Shown here piece after piece: positions 57,686-64,000 of a stretch of DNA of 64,000 nt. Both the position numbers and the translations under genes were made by a program. The notes below the pieces were generated by a model. It had not been told where the DNA came from. It saw nothing but the letters and a program-made list of their open reading frames with translations, and made no database searches. How positions within the stretch are numbered: the first letter of the stretch is position 1; each line of letters begins with the position of its first letter. This DNA comes from Drosophila miranda (Eukaryota; Arthropoda; Insecta; Diptera; Drosophilidae): assembly GCF_003369915.1 (NCBI RefSeq), contig NC_046676.1:18768001-18832000 (forward strand). Reading direction: 5' to 3'.

Positions 57686-59370
57686 TTATAATTTTGATTT
57701 AACATAGTAAACCTTACCTGTGTCGAGCACTTCCTCAACCTGACCACCCTCTGGCGCCTCGGCAAACAATTTGTCAGCTTCGTCTTTTGGGATGACGAAT
57801 TCGGAATTGCGATTGGTAATGTTGGTGCTGCAAACACAAAATCGGTCATTATCGGGAGATAACTTCATGGTGCACTCATAGATAGCACAAAACTCACCAA
57901 GAGATTGAGTGGTCGCCCACACTGCTCTGGTTGATCAGAGTCTGCCAGAACTTGTGGGTCTCGGCAATGATCGAAGTCGCGAAATCGGCGTTCTTCGCAT
58001 CTCCGTTGAAAGCAAACTGGTTCTCTGGCTTGCCATCGGGGATTTTGTAAATCTATCAGGTTGAGAGTACACCAGGTTAGTAAGAACAGGAAGATGTACC
58101 CGCTGATGGGTCCTACCTTGAACCACTCAACAGTGGCACGCAGCAAGCCTGGGAAGTACTGATCCACATCGGAAATATCGTTGACCTTCGAAGCCAGCGG
58201 ATCGTTCACATCAATGGCGATGATTTTCCAGTCAGTTTCGCCCTCATCGATGAGAGCAATGGTGCCCAGGACCTTGACCTGCATGACATCGCCCCGCTTG
58301 GCCACGCGATAGCCAATTTCAATTACATCAATGGGATCGTTGTCACCCTTGCAGCCGGTCGAGGGCTCAATGTGGTCGGGGTTCTCCCAGGTCTGCGGCA
58401 GGGCACCGTAGTTCCAAATGTAGCCCTTGTGGGGGAAGCAGTTGGCCACGAAGCGAAGCTTGCCCTTCTTGATGTCCTGCTTAATGGGGTTCATTGGCGT
58501 CTTCAGGCTGATCTATATTGTTGGACACGCAATCGTTGAATTATGTCTAGCCAAGATTTGTCTTTGCTTACCTCCATCTTGGCGTTGGTCCAACGTGGAA
58601 CCTCCACCACCATGTTGTAGATGGTCTTCTCCTCATTGGCGTACAATGGAATGTCGTGCATCGGTGAGATGACATTGCCGCATTTATTTTCTGTTAAAAG
58701 CAGAATAAATTATACCTATTAACAATGACTCACGGGACACGCAATCCACCAAAATTGATTGATAGCCCCTGTCTGAGGTGGCATCCAGACAAAGTTCACA
58801 CCCATATCTTTCCGTAACAAATTTCATCATCCAATTTAATTTCCCTACAATCCGATATGAGCGTATATGTATATGTATGCAAACTGATAAGTTTAAACAA
58901 AAGCCGAATCTAGGTATTCCCCTTTTTCCGTGCAGCGGCGGCAGCGCTGCCAACAGCTCTTTACTGATAAAGCTATGCGTTAAGTAACCAGAGTCCGGAT
59001 TGACTTGTTACATAACGGCCTATATGTAGCTATGATTCTACGTTATCCGTAGTTTATGAATGATCTTCTTTTCTCGCACAGATGTCAAGCGATGGAACCG
59101 TCTGGGAATCGCCGCCGGGTCACATTGACCGGCCATAGTTCACACACATAGAACACATTTTTCGTACTCACTGAAATAAAGGCTGTAGCTGGGCGAGTTC
59201 TTGGCTCCCTTCTCAGCGGTATCGTACTTGGACATGTCGACTTTTAGCGTTGGCAGACTATTTAGTTGAATATTCCTTCGGGGCACTGCACCAGTAGCTT
59301 TTGCTGACGTTTGGAGAATGTTGTGAAGGCGGCCGACCACTACACGTGAATTTCTTGTAAGTGCCAACAT
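57686..59370 (-). CDS. Nurf-38: Nurf-38, inorganic pyrophosphatase and NURF subunit
   Basis: Five exons on the minus strand, 59172-59370, 58572-58690, 58117-58512, 57898-58052 and 57686-57827, give 336 residues with consistent phases. The family I pyrophosphatase core is complete: [20 protein letters not shown], then [14 protein letters not shown] and the signature [11 protein letters not shown]. The N terminus [20 protein letters not shown] is Arg-rich without acids, like a mitochondrial presequence. An internal Met ([21 protein letters not shown], residue 46) could start a cytosolic or nuclear form. The C terminus reads [14 protein letters not shown], ending in -SKL. The protein hydrolyses PPi and is a subunit of the ISWI complex NURF (family knowledge). 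A GTAAGG within the last codons could be a donor, but the nearest acceptor would leave a 42-base intron. Confidence 0.92.
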
Positions 59371-59398
59371 TTTATACCATTGCAGCCCTGCACTTATC

Positions 59399-59600
59399 TT
59401 TAAAATATACCGCCCCACCCTCAGAAATATACCAAAATATACCGTCTCATTTTAAAAATATACCGTAAATATACTGACGAATTAAAGTTCTATTATACAT
59501 ATTCCTCGTTTTTGATATAACTAACTAAATAGAACAATTAGCCATGCCCACATAATTAAATCCGATTAATTAACCTATTTTCTAATTGACTGATTTATCA
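59399..59600 (+). repeat. Dispersed element, partial copy at Nurf-38
   Basis: It begins TAAAATATACCGCC, about 30 bp upstream of the Nurf-38 ATG. It continues with ATACCAAAATATACCGTCTC, TATTCCTCG, and GCCATGCCCACATAATTAAA, ending in TTTTCTAATTGACTG. Confidence 0.75.
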
Positions 59601-59645
59601 AAATATCAAAATATAGCAATATATCGTCTTCGTTTGTTTTGTTTG

Positions 59646-60411
59646 CCCATTTTCGCTAAAACCTTTTTTTTTTGTTTGACCTATTTCGCTATAATATTTT
59701 TTCACGCAAAATCCAATAAAAGCGAGTATTAAGAATAAGCCAGTGAAGTAGAAAATTGATTCATCAATCGTATAAAACTATGTGGGCATGGCTAAATATT
59801 CTTTCTAGCTAGTAATATTCGACGCAACATCAAAATTGAGCAATATGGTTTCCAATCCTTGACGGAGAACAATTAACCAATTATAGGCCAAGGGGGTATT
59901 CCAATTTCCAACCGAAAAAAAAATGAAAATTTAATAACTTTCGCGCAGTTCAGGTGAAAGACATAGTAGTTTTTTTTTAAGTTCAGAGAAAAGATGGCAT
60001 GAATACAATCGTTAATATTTTCCGCCATCTGAACTATTTTAATAGAGGGGGCTTAAGTGGGCTAAGTTCGGTTTTTTTTTTATCATACGAGACGCTATAT
60101 TGTTGTTGAGGAGCAAAAACAGCAATCGCCTTAGCAAGAAAACAAGTCAAGTATTCAAAACAAACCGGCCAAGTAGAAAATTGAATCATTAATCGGATAA
60201 AATTATGTGGGCAGGACTGAAAGATCTAGATAGCTAGTAATATTCCACGGAATATTAAAATTGAGGAATATAGAACTTGAATTCGTCAGTATATTAACGG
60301 TATATTTTTAAAATGTGACGGTATATTTTGATATATTTCTGAGTGTCGGTATATTTTGATATATTTCTGAGTGTCGGTATATTTTGATATATTTCTGAGT
60401 GTCAGTCTCAT
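59646..60411 (-). repeat. Dispersed element, full-length copy 2 (about 765 bp)
   Basis: Read in reverse it repeats the order of copy 1: ATATACC array, ATATTCCGTGGAATATTACT with TGCCCACATAATTTTATCCG, GGCGATTGCTGTTTTTGC, AACCGAACTTAGCCCACTTA, AAATAGTTCAGATGGCGGAA, AATACCCCCTTGG, then a second unit with GCCATGCCCACATAGTTTTA and AGCGAAATAGGTCAAAC. By eye it differs from copy 1 by roughly a quarter of positions plus small indels. Confidence 0.8.
60320..60403 (+). repeat. Three perfect 28-bp tandem units upstream of Znf598
   Basis: Units at 60320-60347, 60348-60375 and 60376-60403 are identical. Each begins GGTATATTTTGATATATTTC and ends TGAGTGTC. GGTATATTT fits the fly core-promoter Motif 6 (KTYRGTATWTTT). 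The perfect identity implies a recent amplification. Confidence 0.85.
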
Positions 60412-60621
60412 ATTGTCGTCGTGTTTCCTCGTGTTGGGGAAAAAATTAAATAAAATTGTTTTTGGAGGTTTTCTTTGGCGTTGTGTGCCTAAACTCAAGC
60501 TGTGGCGTGGTCCGCATCTGAAAAAACCTAAGTTCACATCCCATACGACACAGCTTTGCTTCTTTTCGGTTCGCAAATCGAAGACCTTGGCAACAAGTAA
60601 ATTTCCCCTCTTTCCGACAAA

Positions 60622-63543
60622 ATGCAAAGCTTCAAGCAGAGAGGTACGAACAGGGGCAATCAGCGCCGACCAAGATCAAACAGCAGCAACCATGTTGGTG
60701 AAGCTGTAAACAACCATGTTGTAAAGCCTGCAGAGGTTTTACCTCTGGACACAAGCAATGATGACAACGCCTGTGTGGTCTGTTTCAAGAACTTTGACAT
60801 ATACTCCATTGGAGATTGCGATCATCCTGTTTGCTATGAGTGCTCGACGCGAATGCGGGTGCTGTGCCAGCAAAACGAATGTCCGATTTGTCGGCATGTT
60901 CTGTCCAAGGTAATTCCGTTTTTCATTCACCATCTGCATCTGAAATAAACCATTTTTCCCTTAAAGGTTCTGTTTACACTGGAGAAGCTACCGTATCGGG
61001 AGCTGGAGGCAAATAGCCGCTCGGACTTCTACAGTAAAAAGTATCGCATTGGCTTCTGCACAGCCGAAATTCAGCAAAAGTTCTTTCAGCTGCTCGATCA
61101 TCCTTGCCCAAAGTATGTACTTATTTTTGCTCAAGGTGATTACCCTCCTCTGACTCCTTTGCTGTTGCCCACGTAGGTGCGAGGCGCCTCCATATCGGAC
61201 GTTTGCAGGACTTCGCAATCATGTGCGGAGCGAGCACAACTTGCATTACTGCGATCTGTGTGTGGAAACTCTGAAGATATTCACCTTCGAGCGGCGATGC
61301 TACACCCAGAGCGAACTGAGCTTGCATAATAACAAGGGCGATCCAGACAATCGCTCCCACCGCGGGCATCCGCTGTGCGAGTACTGCAAGAAGCGATACG
61401 TGGACAGGGATGAGCTGTTCCGGCATTTGCGACGGGAGCACTACTTCTGTCACTTCTGCGACGCCGATGGCTGCAACGAGTTTTACAATGACTATAGCGA
61501 TCTGGCTGACCATTTCCGGCAGGAGCACTTTCTCTGCGAGGAGGGAAAGTGCGCAACGGAGCAGTTCGTCGGAGCTTTTCGCAATGAGATTGAGTACAAG
61601 GCCCATGTGGCCAATATGCATGGCAAGTCGCTGAACAAGCAGCAAGCCAAGCAGACTCGCACTCTACAGCTTGAGATTACACTTGGACCGCGCGGACGCA
61701 GCGGACAGAATGAACAGGGCATTGCCAATATGAGATCGCGGTGAGTGGGTGCACAATCTGGATATCTGGATATCTAAATGTTTTTTGTGTTTTAGAAATG
61801 ATGAAAACCACGACTATTTGGATGATTTTCCAACGTCGACATCGCAGCGCGGCCATGCTGTCAGCATCGATGCTGGCAACGAGGAGCAGTTTCCAACGCT
61901 ACGTGGCGCTGCCACAGGTCCCAGCGTATCGTTGGTGAGGCCCCCGCCGCCTTCGATGCGCAATCTCAGTGGCAGCTCTGGACTGGCACGGACAAAAGAG
62001 AACTTTCCAGCCCTTGGCGGGGGCATCAGTAGTGCTGTAGCAGCTAGTAGTAGCAGTCTAGCGGCCAGAGCTGCTCAGTCCCAACATCCGGTGGCAGCTG
62101 TCTTCAAGAAGTCGGCGAACGCTGTCTCTGGTGCCAATCGATCTGTTCCGGTCAATAACGGAATGCTTTTGCATGTATCAAATCGTCCATCGGCGACAAA
62201 GAAGCCAGCGACTCCGCAATTCGATTTCCCCGCTCTGCCTCCCGGCAAAGGAAAGAAGAACATGCGCAATTTGGAAGAGGATATGCTGCCTAGTACCTCT
62301 ACCGTGCCCATGACGAACCTTTCGGCCAAGCATCGCACTCTGGTCGATGACTATGTGTCGGTGGCCAATCCGAACACCTATCACAAGCTCCAAATGGTTC
62401 AAAAAGAGGAATCCGAAGCTAAGGCACGAGCGGAGGCAATGAAAAAGAACGCTCCAAAGCTAACATCAGCCGAGTTTCCCACCCTCGGACCATGTGCCAG
62501 CATCAGCAGGGCGGCCGCCTCAAGGCCAAGCAACGGATCGGCTGCTTCATTAAATTGGTCCAAACCCACATCGGAGAAAAAACAGCGAGAGCTAGAGAAT
62601 CGCAAGGCGAAGGTTGCATCACCACCAGTGCTGCCGATCCCCAAGAGCGTTCCAAAGGCCAGCAACAACAACCAAGAGCAGCAGGCAAACAAAAAGGATA
62701 AAAAACCAAAGGATAAGAAGAACAATCAGGAGAACCAACCGAAGGGCGGCCAACCTAAGCAGAAGGAGAAGAATAATAATAGCGAACAAAAGCCAACACC
62801 CAATGGCACTGCATCGACTCCGGCGCGTACTCCACCTGGACTCGGTGCTGGACCACCACTCAAGCCGCCGCCTGGATTTATCTCAAATGTTAAAGTTAAC
62901 TCGGTGGCCAAGTTACCCAATAACCTGACATTCACCAGTTCGCTGGGCGAGTCCTATGACATTGTACCAATGTCATATTCCTATACCGATCCACCAGATA
63001 CCACAGCCAGGAATCAGGTAAACCCATAAAAATTACACATATAAATGGCTATATCTTCTAATTTTACTTTGCATCTTTAGAATCTGGTCGACAAGTTCAG
63101 AGAGGTACTTAAGACGCCAGAGGCACTGAACGAATTTAGATCGTTGTCGTTCAAGTTTCGGGATGGCTCCTGCAATGGTCAAGCGTACTATGAGCACTGC
63201 CAGTGCGCAATGCTGGATTCATTTCACGCCCTGTTTCCGGAACTCCTCGTGATGCTGCCCGACATAAGCAAGCAACAAGTAACCGCCTTAAATTATGAAA
63301 CCGTCTAACTGGAATGTGATCCTCTATCTTCTCGTACTTTTGCAGGAGCTCTATTTGGTGTACAAGCAGAATTTGAGCCAAATATCACCCGCCCAGCGCA
63401 AATCTCTACCCAGCCTAGAAGTGTGCGCCGTATGCAAGCAAGTCCTTTTGGCTGGCGATATGGGTATCCATCGGAAGGCGCATGAATTATCGCAGAACTT
63501 TCTCAAGCTAGGAAGCACATCCCCGAATCTACAACGTCACTAA
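60622..63543 (+). CDS. Znf598: Znf598-type RING and zinc-finger E3 ubiquitin ligase
   Basis: Six exons, 60622-60909, 60967-61112, 61177-61740, 61796-63017, 63081-63278 and 63346-63543, give 871 residues with consistent phases. The RING domain CVVCFKNFDIYSIGDCDHPVC through CPICRHVL lies at about residues 50-95. A set of C2H2-like fingers follows (FAGLRNHVRSEHNLHYCDLC, CEYCKKRYVDRDELFRHLRR, HYFCHFCDADGC). The middle is low complexity with FPTL/FPAL-type short motifs (FPTLRGAA, FPALGGG, FDFPALPPG, FPTLGPC). A conserved C-terminal domain ends with CAVCKQVL. Znf598 ubiquitinates small-subunit proteins on collided ribosomes and starts quality control (family knowledge). It is divergent from Nurf-38. 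AATAAA near 63817 is the probable poly(A) signal. Confidence 0.94.
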
Positions 63544-64000
63544 GAGTAAACAACAGAGGACAACAAAAGCTTTATCCTGTATATTTTTAATGTATATATT
63601 TGAATGGATCATCCACTCGACACGCCCCTGAACATGTTGTATATGAAAATCAAAATTTAAAGATAGTCCTTTTATGATTTGGAACAATAAGTGGACTGTT
63701 TATGTGACGTTGCAAACGTTTCATAAAGCCAAAGTCCTGGCAGTAATTGCGTTTTTAAATTTTAACTAGTGAGCTTGTGTGTCAGAAATACCCGCAACCG
63801 AATACAGTGCAAATCAATAAAGTCGTAATGGTAATCAGCCCACAGAAATTAGTGTGTCAACCAACATAGGGTCGGATCCTAATCAAATGGTAACAAATCG
63901 GTAGGGAAGTTGGCGATAAGCTTATCATTTAATCAATATTTGCCATTTACATTCCTTGCCTTTTCAAAATATTGATAGGATAATGATAGACGTATAATGA
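63544..64000. other. Znf598 3' UTR and window end
   Basis: AT-rich, with an AATAAA near 63817. No further gene is seen before the window ends. Confidence 0.5.

Larger units (their letters stand above)
59371..60621. other. Divergent Nurf-38-Znf598 promoter region filled with repeats
   Basis: Nearly the whole interval is dispersed-element DNA: a partial copy in + orientation (59399-59600), then a full-length copy in reverse (59646-60411). The reverse copy ends in three perfect 28-bp GGTATATTT-containing units next to Znf598. No independent gene. Confidence 0.7.

Noticed and set aside
57640-57720. Extra 3' exon of Nurf-38 after the GTAAGG at 57716
   Set aside because: The nearest in-phase acceptor leaves a 42-base intron, shorter than normal fly introns, so read-through to the -SKL stop was preferred.
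60320-60403. Possible CRISPR-like direct repeats
   Set aside because: The units are head to tail with no spacers and the genome is eukaryotic; it is a simple tandem repeat.

Overview
The window is nuclear DNA of a fruit fly (genus Drosophila). Its genes have short introns (mostly 50-80 bp) with GTRAGT donors, and their products read as orthologues of Drosophila melanogaster 2R genes (Muller element C): fused lobes, a DH44-type receptor, Nop2, Dgk-epsilon, NAC-alpha, Dpit47, geminin, ion transport peptide, Nurf-38 and Znf598. Runs such as TATGTACATATGTA and many CAG, CA and GA tracts are typical of fly non-coding DNA. From memory, the first block corresponds to 2R region 49 and the second to region 60 of D. 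melanogaster, so this is a species with a rearranged element C. An obscura-group species is plausible but not proven.

Layout: fdl (+, 563-2787) faces a DH44/CRF-type receptor gene (-, 4277-8333), with a possible spliced 45-codon small gene between them. About 6 kb of gene-poor DNA follows. Next come an M13 (neprilysin-like) peptidase (-), Nop2 (-), Dgk-epsilon (+), NAC-alpha (-), Dpit47 (+), an 820-residue putative tyrosine-phosphorylated docking protein (-), geminin (+), a nine-finger C2H2 protein (-) and a small secreted Lys/Pro/Val/His protein (+). From about 34.8 to 57.2 kb lies the ITP neuropeptide gene, with a long 5' region holding several candidate first exons, one common exon and three alternative 3' exons. 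Nurf-38 (-) and Znf598 (+) close the window as a divergent pair.

Many genes are housekeeping (translation, rRNA modification, chaperone, replication control, ribosome quality control, pyrophosphate hydrolysis). Their divergent promoters carry Motif 1, DRE and GGTATATTT (Motif 6-like) elements. The most unusual non-genic signal is a dispersed element of about 720-765 bp. It has two full-length copies, in opposite orientation, at the Nacalpha/Dpit47 and Nurf-38/Znf598 promoters, and partial copies near the docking-protein/geminin pair and the zinc-finger gene. It carries the ATATACC array itself. The two osmoregulation genes (the DH44 receptor and ITP) are a second theme.

All exon boundaries below were read by eye from splice consensus and reading phase. 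No alignment or expression data were available.
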